Source of the DNA: Desulfosarcina sp.
GTDB lineage: Bacteria > Desulfobacterota > Desulfobacteria > Desulfobacterales > Desulfosarcinaceae
Length of the DNA: 6,991 nt
Assembly (NCBI GenBank): GCA_018224455.1
Contig: JAGTUY010000065.1
Coordinates: forward strand, 1 to 6,991
Direction: 5' to 3'
This document shows, piece after piece, positions 1 through 6,204 of the stretch. Both the position numbers and the translations under genes were made by a program. Below the pieces are notes generated by a model. That model was not told the origin of the DNA and did no database searches. It saw nothing but the letters and a program-made list of their open reading frames with translations. Positions within the stretch are counted from its first letter, which is position 1; each line of letters starts with the position of its first letter.

Positions 1-1419
1 CAGATTCATGCAGTGGGCCTCAACCGGCTTCCAGACATTCGGGTCATGCGTGTTGTTGTCAACCACCAGAACCTCGAAGCAGGGGTAATCCAGGGCTGCC
101 AGCGCATCCAGGGTATCCATGACCATGGCCGGCGGCTCGTTGTAGGCCGGCAAATGAATGGATACCATGGGTAATTGGTCATCACCAACGGCCATGGGTT
201 GGAAAGGCCGCCGCAACCGGATGATCCAGCGTGCCTCTGCCCACTCGTGGGCTTCGGTGAGCATCACGACAATGACCCCGACCATGCCACTGATCATCAC
301 CAGGCCCACGATGACAGTTCCCACAGTCAGATACTGATGGATGTAGTCATAGACGACCCACACCGCCCCTGAAGCAGCGGAGAAGACCAGCACCGCCAGA
401 AACCCCCGCCCCCGGTTGCCCAGCGTCTGGCTGTCGATCAGCAGGATGGCGAAAGTGACCAGGGCGATCAGCACCGACACCCCGGCCAGAAGGTACCAGT
501 CGGCGATGGGAACGATGGGTTGGGTGAATGAAAATTTCTCCTGGCGAGTATCATTGTAGACGCCCCAATAGGCGCCCACCGCACCTTCGGTGTGGCGCTT
601 CCACGGCTGATCAAAGGCCTCCATGACGTAATAGATATACTTCTCCTGCTGGGCCCGATAAAGAAACCGTCTCAAAAAAGCCGCCTGGTTGGCCGTTGAT
701 GCTACGGCCGACCGAACGGTGCGGCCGTTACTGGGCCACCCCACTTCGGCGATGACGATCGGCTTATGCGGAAAAAGGGATTTCAACAGGTCCATCTTAT
801 CGATGATGTAATCCACGGCTTGATCGATGTGAACCCCTTCCCAATAGGGCAGCATATGAACCGCCAGATAATCCACATGGTTTGCCAGTTCATGGTACTT
901 GACCCAGACATGCCAAGGCTCGGCCGTGCTGACCGGCACCTTCAGAGCCTTGCGTGCCTGGTCCAGGTACCCAGCCATCTGCTCCAAGGTCAGTTCCTTG
1001 CGCAGCAGCACCTCATTGCCTACGACGGCCCGCACGACATTGGGGTTTTTGGCAACCTCCTCCAGGAATATCTTCATGTAGGCCTGGTTCTGCTCCTCAT
1101 TGTCATCGATCCAGACGCCGGAGGCGACATTGATACCATATTTCGCAGCCAGCTCGGGAATTTTTGCCAGCACATCTTCTACCGTGTAGGTGCGGATGGC
1201 ATAGCTTTTCCCCTGCAGCAACACCAAGTCGGCCTCGATTTCCTTTTCCGATGGGTATTTTTTCACCAGCGGACTCTGCCCGCTTTGAAAGGGTGAAAAC
1301 GAAAACCCCTGGATTTGGTCCGGCCAGGGTGGCTCCTGCTCCGGTCGGTTGGCCAGCGCCCAGAGGCTGACGGCCAGAATGGCGATCGCAATGGCAATGA
1401 CAATGCTGGAATTTCTCAT
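1..1419 (-). CDS. GH17-GT2 fusion: membrane glucan synthase with periplasmic glycoside hydrolase/transglycosylase domain (C-terminus beyond window)
   Basis: The reading frame is open from an ATG at 1419 to the left edge: 473 residues, no stop. Seen: a signal-anchor helix (about 5-22); a GH17-like domain (about 35-300) with the acid/base motif GNE (Glu136) and the nucleophile motif IAEVGWPS (Glu225); three further hydrophobic helices (about 305-328, 338-358, 364-387); then a family 2 glycosyltransferase start, VSIHLPAYNEPP (419-430) and VLVVDNNTHDP (450-460). Arg-rich loops after helices 2 and 4 put GH17 in the periplasm and GT2 in the cytoplasm. Known of the family: GH17-GT2 fusions occur in proteobacteria (Bradyrhizobium NdvB type, Pseudomonas, Azotobacter), and the GH17 part can act as a beta-1,3-glucan transglycosylase. 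Inferred: GT2 polymerises a beta-glucan from a nucleotide sugar and GH17 remodels it on export. The remaining GT2 motifs (DxD, QxxRW) lie outside the window. A GGAG lies 10 bases before the ATG. It is divergent from the hydrolase at 1812. Confidence 0.88.
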   Translation of the reverse strand, partial: MRNSSIVIAIAIAILAVSLWALANRPEQEPPWPDQIQGFSFSPFQSGQSPLVKKYPSEKEIEADLVLLQGKSYAIRTYTVEDVLAKIPELAAKYGINVASGVWIDDNEEQNQAYMKIFLEEVAKNPNVVRAVVGNEVLLRKELTLEQMAGYLDQARKALKVPVSTAEPWHVWVKYHELANHVDYLAVHMLPYWEGVHIDQAVDYIIDKMDLLKSLFPHKPIVIAEVGWPSNGRTVRSAVASTANQAAFLRRFLYRAQQEKYIYYVMEAFDQPWKRHTEGAVGAYWGVYNDTRQEKFSFTQPIVPIADWYLLAGVSVLIALVTFAILLIDSQTLGNRGRGFLAVLVFSAASGAVWVVYDYIHQYLTVGTVIVGLVMISGMVGVIVVMLTEAHEWAEARWIIRLRRPFQPMAVGDDQLPMVSIHLPAYNEPPAMVMDTLDALAALDYPCFEVLVVDNNTHDPNVWKPVEAHCMNL

Positions 1420-1429
1420 CTTACAACTA

Positions 1430-1433
1430 CTCC
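1430..1433 (-). promoter_or_regulatory. Shine-Dalgarno site of the GH17-GT2 gene, at the end of a G-tract
   Basis: On the minus strand GGAG lies 10 bases before the ATG at 1419. It forms the end of a G-tract (GG, GGGG, GGGG and GGG runs separated by single T, positions 1432-1447). No other plausible start with a ribosome binding site is seen in this frame. Spacing is slightly long but acceptable. Confidence 0.5.
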
Positions 1434-1702
1434 ACCCCACCCCACCCGGGTGCTCAGTCGGCGGGCCATCCTTTGCGAACCTGAACCAAATTCCGTAAGC
1501 CATGCGAAAGGAACCGTTCGAGGGCATGGTCCTCGTTTCACTCAACGCCCATACGAGTCGGCCCCGATGGACATTGAACAGCGATTTTAGAACCTTTCAG
1601 GATCATATGGCAACAAAAAGTCACACGACAGCCTTGAAGACCATATGCGCAAACCGAAAACCATACCTTCTGTCAACAACGCAGATTCCTAAAGTTCCGC
1701 GG

Positions 1703-1736
1703 CGAACGGACGATATAGACCATGAAGAGCCGTTCG
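1703..1736. repeat. Inverted repeat CGAACGG-N20-CCGTTCG upstream of the hydrolase gene
   Basis: Two perfect 7-base arms lie 27 bp apart, centre to centre, and centred about 92 bp before the ATG at 1812. A GATATA (1712-1717) lies between the arms. The same 7-mer recurs at 1514-1520 in the same intergenic region. It could be an operator for divergent control or a hairpin in the leader. The function is inferred only. Confidence 0.3.
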
Positions 1737-1798
1737 TTCAGGCACAACAACAGGTCGGGCACACGGATGCCCATGATGATTCGGAGTGAAACTGAACT

Positions 1799-1804
1799 GG
1801 AGGA
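1799..1804 (+). promoter_or_regulatory. Ribosome binding site GGAGGA that fixes the hydrolase start
   Basis: GGAGGA lies 7 bases before the ATG at 1812. It decides in favour of this start over the in-frame ATG at 1722, which would put 30 hydrophilic residues in front of the signal peptide. Confidence 0.75.
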
Positions 1805-1811
1805 ATTTTCG

Positions 1812-3263
1812 ATGGCGATCGTCAAGCATCTGAGCGGAACCCAGCATCGCATTGCCTGGCTCATCGGTATGGCCGCTTTTATAACCGTTGGAACCGTCGC
1901 CCCATGTTTCGCCTCGGAGACTGGTGGGTTAAACGAGCCGCCACCAGCCATGCCCATTCGTCTCGACACCGAAACCACTTTGCGAACGACGGCGGCGATT
2001 CCCGTCACGATCGACCTTCAAGCCGGCAGCTACAAGTTAAACCGCGACGGCGAGGCCTACTTCATCAAGGGCGTCGGCGGACGAAGGCACCTGGACATCG
2101 CGGCCAAGGCCGGTGCCAACTCCGTACGCACGTGGTCATCCCGTGGTGCCGGCGACCTGCTGGATCGCGCCATGGCGTACGGGATGACCGTCATGCTCGG
2201 CACCTGGCTGTCCCACGATCGCGCCGACTATCTCGACCCGGACTACAAATCATTGAAAAGATATGAGATCCAACAGAGCCTGGACCATTACAAACATCAT
2301 CCGGCGCTGTTGATGTGGGCGCTGGGCAACGAAATCAACCTGAAGGGGGGCGACACGCCGGAAGCCTGGCAGTTCGTCAATGAACTGGCCCGCCTGATTA
2401 AAAGCAAGGACCCGCACCATCCGGTGGTCTCCGTGATCTCCTATCGTGCCGGCACGCTGGACAACATCGCCAAATATGCCCCGAACCTGGACGCAGTCGG
2501 CATCAATGCCTATGCCGCCCTGTCCAGCGTACGGGCGATGGTCGATGCTACCGCTTATGAAGGCCCTTATATCATCACCGAATGGGGGGTAGACGGCCAC
2601 TGGGAAGCCGATCGCACCGACTGGGGGCGCCCCATCGAACCCACCAGCGCGCAGAAGGCTGATTTCCACCTTCAGCGTTACGGGCAAAATATCCTGGCCA
2701 ACCGGGACAGATGCCTGGGTTCCTATGTCTTTGTATGGGGTCAGAAACAGGAACGAACCCCCACCTGGTACAGCATGTTCATCGAGAATCTTCCCGGGAT
2801 CGACCTTCCCAAGGCGTCGTGCCCGACCGTGGATGCGATGCACTTCAACTGGTCGGGCAATTGGCCGGCCAATCAAGCACCTAAGGTGGATGAAATGACC
2901 ATCAACGGTTCCGTGGCCGCCGGCGGCGTGCGGTTCACCCCGGGGGAGCCCTTGGTAGCCCAGGTGGCGGCCGCCGATCCGGAAAACGACGGGTTGCGTT
3001 ATGTCTGGGAGTTGATGGAGGAACCCACCGTTCTGGGAGTCGGCGGATCGTTCGAGCCCAGACCCGGTTCGTTGGGCAACATCGTGGATGGGCGCTTTCC
3101 GGAGCTGAACCTGACGGCACCGGAAAGAACCGGTGAATACCGCCTGTACGTCTATGTTCTCGACGAGAAAGGGCATGTCGGCACGGCCAATATACCGTTC
3201 CAGGTGGACCAGCCCCCGACCCAGGATGTGGCCACCCGAGAGACCCTGGCGTCAGACAGTTGA
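1812..3263 (+). CDS. Secreted clan GH-A glycoside hydrolase (GH2/GH5-like TIM barrel) with C-terminal Ig/PKD-like domain
   Basis: A 483-residue exported protein. I chose the ATG at 1812, not the upstream 1722, because GGAGGA (1799-1804) lies 7 bases before it and a signal peptide starts right there: KH near the N-terminus, a hydrophobic core about 14-30, likely cleavage after CFA (34). A TIM-barrel domain spans about 65-330. It carries WALGNE (169-174, Glu174 the likely acid/base) and ITEWG (255-259, Glu257 the likely nucleophile), plus a GH2-like HHPALLMWALGNE segment. Residues about 355-468 look like an Ig/PKD-type beta domain (DPENDGLRYVWE at 389-400; YRLYVYVLDEKG at 443-454). Known of the clan: retaining hydrolases or transglycosylases with paired glutamates. 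Inferred: periplasmic or extracellular, trimming or grafting the glucan made by the divergent GH17-GT2 enzyme. The substrate cannot be read from sequence, and GH2, GH5 and GH72-like assignments remain open. Confidence 0.82.
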   Translation: MAIVKHLSGTQHRIAWLIGMAAFITVGTVAPCFASETGGLNEPPPAMPIRLDTETTLRTTAAIPVTIDLQAGSYKLNRDGEAYFIKGVGGRRHLDIAAKAGANSVRTWSSRGAGDLLDRAMAYGMTVMLGTWLSHDRADYLDPDYKSLKRYEIQQSLDHYKHHPALLMWALGNEINLKGGDTPEAWQFVNELARLIKSKDPHHPVVSVISYRAGTLDNIAKYAPNLDAVGINAYAALSSVRAMVDATAYEGPYIITEWGVDGHWEADRTDWGRPIEPTSAQKADFHLQRYGQNILANRDRCLGSYVFVWGQKQERTPTWYSMFIENLPGIDLPKASCPTVDAMHFNWSGNWPANQAPKVDEMTINGSVAAGGVRFTPGEPLVAQVAAADPENDGLRYVWELMEEPTVLGVGGSFEPRPGSLGNIVDGRFPELNLTAPERTGEYRLYVYVLDEKGHVGTANIPFQVDQPPTQDVATRETLASDS

Positions 3264-3286
3264 TAGCTTCATTGGGATGATACGGG

Positions 3287-4303
3287 TCAGACCAGCGCGG
3301 CGAACTGATCCGCAACGGGAAAAAGACCGAACAGCCCGCCTGTGTGAACAAAAACGATGCGCCCACCGAAAATCTGCGGATTGACGGAGAGCTCGGTCAT
3401 CATACCAAAATAGGCTTTACCGGTATAAACCGGATCCAGCACCACGCCCTCCAGCCGAACCAGATCCCGGAGCACGGCCAGTTCTTCGGGGCGCGACAGC
3501 GCGTACCCCCGCCCCACATAACCGTCTAAAATATCATAGGTTGGTATGCCGCCGGCGAGCACCGACGGCCAAGTCTCGTTGAATTGACGACAGAGGCTGT
3601 CGATGATGGCCACGAAGTAGTCCCGGTCATCGCATACGTTCACCCCCACCACCCGGATGTCGGCACCCATCAGTTGGACACCTAAGGCAAGTCCGGCGGT
3701 GGTGCCGCCGGAGCCGGTGGCGCAGACCACGGTAGTTGGCTTCACATCGTCGCCATCCAGACGCCTAAGGTCTGCTGCCAGCTCCTCCATTTCCGCCACG
3801 TAGCCCCAGGCGCCCAACGCCGTCGACCCCCCTTCGGGAATAATATATGGCTCGCGCCCCTGGCCGCGCAATCGCCGGGCCTCCCGTTCGAAGATCTCAT
3901 CACGCGCCCGGTATTGTTCCGGCGTAATCCACACGATTTCTGATCCCGCCAGGCGATCCAGCAGGATGTTGCCGGAAAGCGCCGGCGGGTTGGCCGGGTC
4001 GCCGGTGCGCAGCAGCAGCAGCGATGAGAGGCCAGCCTTCACCGCCGCCAGGGCAGTAGCCCGGCAGTGGTTGGACTGGGCGCCGCCGCAGGTGATCACC
4101 GTGTCGGCGCCTTTGGCCAGTGCATCGGCCATGATGAATTCCAGCTTACGGACCTTGTTGCCGGACAGCTCACTGCCGGTGAAATCGTCCCGTTTAAAGA
4201 AAATTTCCACCCCGGCCTGTTGGCTGAGCCGATCCATCTTCTGCAGGGGGGTGGGGGTGTTGGCCAGTTGAATGCGTGGGGGAAATAAATCCGCTGGGAT
4301 CAT
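3287..4303 (-). CDS. PLP-dependent D-cysteine desulfhydrase / ACC deaminase family protein
   Basis: A 338-residue cytoplasmic PLP enzyme of fold type II. The start at 4303 has AGGA 8 bases upstream; an in-frame ATG at 4378 would add 25 residues unlike the family. Motifs: SGNKVRKLEF (47-56, Lys50 the Schiff-base lysine), GGAQSNHCRATA (73-84, Ser77/Asn78 region), EGGS (157-160), the PLP-phosphate loop ATGSGGTTAG (195-204), DPVYTGKAYFGM (290-301), FVHTGG (318-323). Known: ACC deaminase has Glu after the tyrosine of the VY-x-GK motif and Leu in H-x-GG; D-cysteine desulfhydrases have small or hydroxyl residues there. Here they are Thr294 and Thr321, so D-cysteine desulfhydrase activity (D-cysteine to pyruvate, H2S, ammonia) or a related beta-elimination such as L-cysteate sulfo-lyase fits better than ACC deaminase. 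Length matches the family. It converges on the hydrolase with 23 bases between stops and appears monocistronic. Confidence 0.88.
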   Translation of the reverse strand: MIPADLFPPRIQLANTPTPLQKMDRLSQQAGVEIFFKRDDFTGSELSGNKVRKLEFIMADALAKGADTVITCGGAQSNHCRATALAAVKAGLSSLLLLRTGDPANPPALSGNILLDRLAGSEIVWITPEQYRARDEIFEREARRLRGQGREPYIIPEGGSTALGAWGYVAEMEELAADLRRLDGDDVKPTTVVCATGSGGTTAGLALGVQLMGADIRVVGVNVCDDRDYFVAIIDSLCRQFNETWPSVLAGGIPTYDILDGYVGRGYALSRPEELAVLRDLVRLEGVVLDPVYTGKAYFGMMTELSVNPQIFGGRIVFVHTGGLFGLFPVADQFAALV

Positions 4304-4367
4304 ATCTTCGTTCCTGAATATAGGGTAACTGGAATGAATCAAAGATGCGAAGCAAACACCTTGCCTT

Positions 4368-4395
4368 TTTATATCCAATAATCATCAAAAGACAA
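4368..4395 (-). promoter_or_regulatory. Predicted sigma-70-type promoter of the PLP enzyme gene
   Basis: On the minus strand TTGTCT (4390-4395) is separated by 16 bp from TATAAA (4368-4373). This would start transcription near 4361, giving a leader of about 58 bases before the ATG at 4303. Matches are 4 of 6 and 5 of 6 to TTGACA/TATAAT. Prediction from sequence only. Confidence 0.45.
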
Positions 4396-4617
4396 GCGCT
4401 CGCTGAAAAGGCCTTCTATGATATCTATAAACACAACTGGTATCGCGATCTTCAGAGTCAAGTGTTTACCAGGACACCGGTAAGTTGAATCTGAAAGGTA
4501 AACCGGACAACAATTCCTTTTGATTTAAAGCTAACTTTGTTATGCAGCGTTGTGCCCACAAATCCAACCTCGAGTCAGTAACCTCCATGCAGGATCGTTT
4601 CTCTCAACAAAGCCAAT

Positions 4618-4657
4618 GCTAACATCAGGCTAACATTTTTCTGACAATATGCTAACA
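4618..4657 (+). promoter_or_regulatory. Four 11-bp-phased direct repeats: PhoB/OmpR-family-type operator upstream of the lipase
   Basis: Units GCTAACA (4618-4624), GCTAACA (4629-4635), TCTGACA (4640-4646) and GCTAACA (4651-4657) are separated by TCAG, TTTT and ATAT, giving an exact 11-bp period. Direct 7-bp half-sites with 4-bp, mostly AT-rich spacers are the known layout of PhoB Pho boxes (E. coli half-site CTGTCAT); other OmpR/PhoB-family regulators use the same period. The array ends 6 bp before the lipase -35 element, a position suited to activation. Which regulator binds is inferred. Confidence 0.6.
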
Positions 4658-4663
4658 AAGCGA

Positions 4664-4692
4664 TTGACTCCGCTGCTCCCCCTGATTAAGAT
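4664..4692 (+). promoter_or_regulatory. Predicted sigma-70-type promoter of the lipase gene
   Basis: TTGACT (4664-4669, 5 of 6 to consensus), a 17-bp spacer, then TAAGAT (4687-4692, 4 of 6). Transcription would start near 4699, leaving a leader of about 75 bases to the ATG at 4774. It sits directly downstream of the phased repeats. Confidence 0.5.
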
Positions 4693-4773
4693 GAGATTGA
4701 ATTATCGGTGCCGCAGTTGTGATTCCTGATTTCGTGTAAACGTGCACCGTTCAAAGAGAAGGTATCCATTACG

Positions 4774-5592
4774 ATGGCGTACAACCACGCTTGGCAAGCA
4801 GTATTCAGACCGGGGGCATCCGATGATTATTTCGCGGCGGATCGCCCCGTTAGATTTCAGGCGAGTGCCGAAGGGTTCACGCCGGTTAATGCCTGGTGGT
4901 TGTCCGAACTTTGTCGACTGATCTATCGAAAAGACGCCTCGGAAGGCGTTGACCGGCTGGGTCATGCCTCGCGAAATGACTTCCTGGCACGTGTGGGTCT
5001 GTTTGAACGGCAATTTTTCAGCGGGCCGACCACGCAAGGTGCCCTGGTAGAGACCGTGAAAGCCGGTAACGGGGCCTTTGCCGCGCTGGTGTTTCGCGGC
5101 ACCACCGGCCGTCTGTCCAACTGGTTGTCCAACCTGGATATGGTGGCCTGTAAATGGCCCGCCGGCGGCAATGTCCACCGGGGATTCAGGAATATTCTCA
5201 TGGAGGTTTGGGACACCATTGCTGCTGCATTGGAAGTCATTGATAAACCCTTGTATTACACCGGTCATAGTTTAGGCGGTGCGCTGGCCACCCTGGCCGC
5301 GTCCCTGCGGCCGCCATGCGCAGTATACACCTTCGGCGCCCCGCGCATCGGGGATGCCGAGTTCGCCCGAACCCTTGCCAGTGTTCCGATCTTCAACGTA
5401 TTCAACCCCAAGGATATCGTTACCGAACTGCCCCCGGTCAGTCGCCGAACCCGGTTTACCCATGCCGGCACCATCGTGAGAAATGCGGAGGTTAACCCAC
5501 ACCACCACCCATTTGCGCAAGCGCCGTCATTCCTTGCCAACCATGCCCCACTGAATTATACTGCACAACTGCCGGTTGCCTTCGACAATTGA
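4774..5592 (+). CDS. Class 3 lipase (alpha/beta hydrolase)
   Basis: A 272-residue alpha/beta hydrolase of the fungal-type lipase class 3 family, which hydrolyses acylglycerols or other lipid esters. Seen: oxyanion-hole motif VFRGTTG (106-112); VHRGF (134-138); nucleophile elbow YTGHSLGGALA (162-172, Ser166); YTFGAPRIGD (185-194); the catalytic Asp region NPKDIVTELPP (211-221, Asp214); and a candidate catalytic His257 in NHAPLNY (256-262). The triad appears complete and the length is normal for a single-domain family member. GAGAAGG lies about 11 bases before the ATG. An in-frame stop at 4720-4722 with no start codon between rules out a longer form, so there is no signal peptide and the enzyme is probably cytoplasmic or exported by another route. 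It is preceded by its own operator and promoter. The substrate, phospholipid or neutral lipid, is not known. Confidence 0.9.
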   Translation: MAYNHAWQAVFRPGASDDYFAADRPVRFQASAEGFTPVNAWWLSELCRLIYRKDASEGVDRLGHASRNDFLARVGLFERQFFSGPTTQGALVETVKAGNGAFAALVFRGTTGRLSNWLSNLDMVACKWPAGGNVHRGFRNILMEVWDTIAAALEVIDKPLYYTGHSLGGALATLAASLRPPCAVYTFGAPRIGDAEFARTLASVPIFNVFNPKDIVTELPPVSRRTRFTHAGTIVRNAEVNPHHHPFAQAPSFLANHAPLNYTAQLPVAFDN

Positions 5593-5641
5593 CGTCCCTC
5601 CAGACAGGCATTTTTTCAATGCGCGATCAATCTTTTGCCCT

Positions 5642-5674
5642 GCTAATTTTTTTCTAACAATCCATCATCATAAT
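5642..5674 (+). promoter_or_regulatory. Pho-box-like promoter of arsC: two 11-bp-phased half-sites plus CATAAT -10
   Basis: GCTAATT (5642-5648) and TCTAACA (5653-5659) are 11 bp apart, joined by TTTT. The 18-base element matches 15 of 18 bases of the central lipase pair (4629-4646). CATAAT (5669-5674, 5 of 6 to TATAAT) begins 9 bp after the element, and there is no recognisable -35. This is the known layout of PhoB-activated promoters, where the box replaces the -35. Predicted start near 5681, leader about 50 bases. Confidence 0.55.
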
Positions 5675-5732
5675 CAATAGAAATGGTCAAGAATTCATAG
5701 GATAAATGCATCGGAGTCTACTGGAGAATCAA

Positions 5733-6188
5733 ATGACAAATAAAATCAAGGTTCTTTTCATCTGCCAGCACAACAGCGGCCGCAGCCAGATCGCCGAAGC
5801 CTATCTCAGGGAAATCTACGGCGATCACTTCGAAATCGAAAGCGCCGGAATGGAGCCGGCCGAGGGAATCAATCCCCTTGTGGTTGCCGTTATGCAGGAA
5901 GTGGGTCTGGACCTGTCGAAAAAGAAGCCCCAAAGCGTTTTCGAGCTCTTCAAACAGGGCAGGATCTACGGGCATGTGGTCACTGTGTGCCACGATTCCG
6001 AATCCAAATGCCCCCTTTTCCCCGGCATTACCAAACGCTGGCACTGGCCGTTTCCCGATCCTGCGACCGTCAAAGGAACCCAGTCCGAAAAGCTGGCCGC
6101 GGTCCGCCGGATCCGGGATGCGATCAAGGCGTGGCTGCTCGACCCGCCGGACAATACAATCGATTTCAAGGCATTGATCGAAAAGTAA
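5733..6188 (+). CDS. arsC: Arsenate reductase, thioredoxin-coupled (low-molecular-weight phosphatase-type ArsC)
   Basis: A 151-residue cytoplasmic enzyme that reduces arsenate to arsenite. Seen: the phosphatase-type anion loop CQHNSGRS (11-18: nucleophile Cys11, Arg17), ESAGMEP (36-42), the resolving cysteines Cys86 and Cys93 (spacing identical to Cys82/Cys89 of the S. aureus plasmid enzyme), and WPFPDPA (105-111) with the likely general acid Asp109. This three-cysteine set identifies the thioredoxin-linked class, not the glutaredoxin-linked E. coli class. I chose the ATG at 5733 because GGAG (5723-5726) lies 6 bases before it and the family begins a few residues before the hydrophobic strand VLFI; the in-frame ATG at 5706 lacks a ribosome site. 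No arsR or arsenite pump gene is visible here, so efflux must be encoded elsewhere. A Pho-box-like promoter lies upstream. A tail of about 15 residues follows the conserved core. Confidence 0.93.
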   Translation: MTNKIKVLFICQHNSGRSQIAEAYLREIYGDHFEIESAGMEPAEGINPLVVAVMQEVGLDLSKKKPQSVFELFKQGRIYGHVVTVCHDSESKCPLFPGITKRWHWPFPDPATVKGTQSEKLAAVRRIRDAIKAWLLDPPDNTIDFKALIEK

Positions 6189-6204
6189 ATGGCGCCTCCT
6201 GGGC

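Larger units (their letters stand above)
1420..1811. other. Divergent intergenic region between the GH17-GT2 and secreted hydrolase genes
   Basis: This 392-base stretch separates two divergently transcribed genes and should hold both promoters. I see no convincing -35/-10 pair for either. It holds a G-tract on the minus strand next to the GH17-GT2 start, a perfect 7-base inverted repeat CGAACGG (1703-1709) / CCGTTCG (1730-1736), and another CCGTTCG at 1514-1520. Short ORFs that cross it (for example from 1502 or 1722) lack Shine-Dalgarno sites and family resemblance, so I do not call them genes. Confidence 0.6.
4304..4773. other. Divergent intergenic region between the PLP enzyme and lipase genes
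   Basis: This 470-base AT-richer region has no coding frame with family resemblance. It holds the predicted promoter of the minus-strand PLP enzyme gene (4368-4395), a perfect 7-base inverted repeat GTTTACC (4464-4470) / GGTAAAC (4497-4503) of unknown role, the phased repeat operator at 4618-4657 and the lipase promoter at 4664-4692. A lone GCTAAC at 4530-4535 has no phased partner. Confidence 0.6.

Noticed and set aside
766..1296. 176-codon plus-strand frame inside the GH17-GT2 gene
   Set aside because: It is antisense to a frame with clear GH17 catalytic motifs and has no ribosome site or recognisable domain.
1722..1811. Longer N-terminus for the secreted hydrolase, starting at 1722
   Set aside because: No ribosome site at 1722, whereas the ATG at 1812 has GGAGGA at 7 bases and begins a typical signal peptide.
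2250..3176. 308-codon minus-strand frame inside the secreted hydrolase
   Set aside because: It lies opposite the well-supported hydrolase and its translation shows no family motif; long antisense frames are common in GC-rich genes.
4464..4503. Inverted repeat GTTTACC / GGTAAAC between the PLP enzyme and lipase genes
   Set aside because: Perfect but only 7 bases with a 26-base gap, off the predicted promoters; could easily be chance.
5608..5622. Possible terminator GCATT-TTTTC-AATGC after the lipase
   Set aside because: The stem has only 5 AT-rich base pairs and no U-tract follows; too weak to call.
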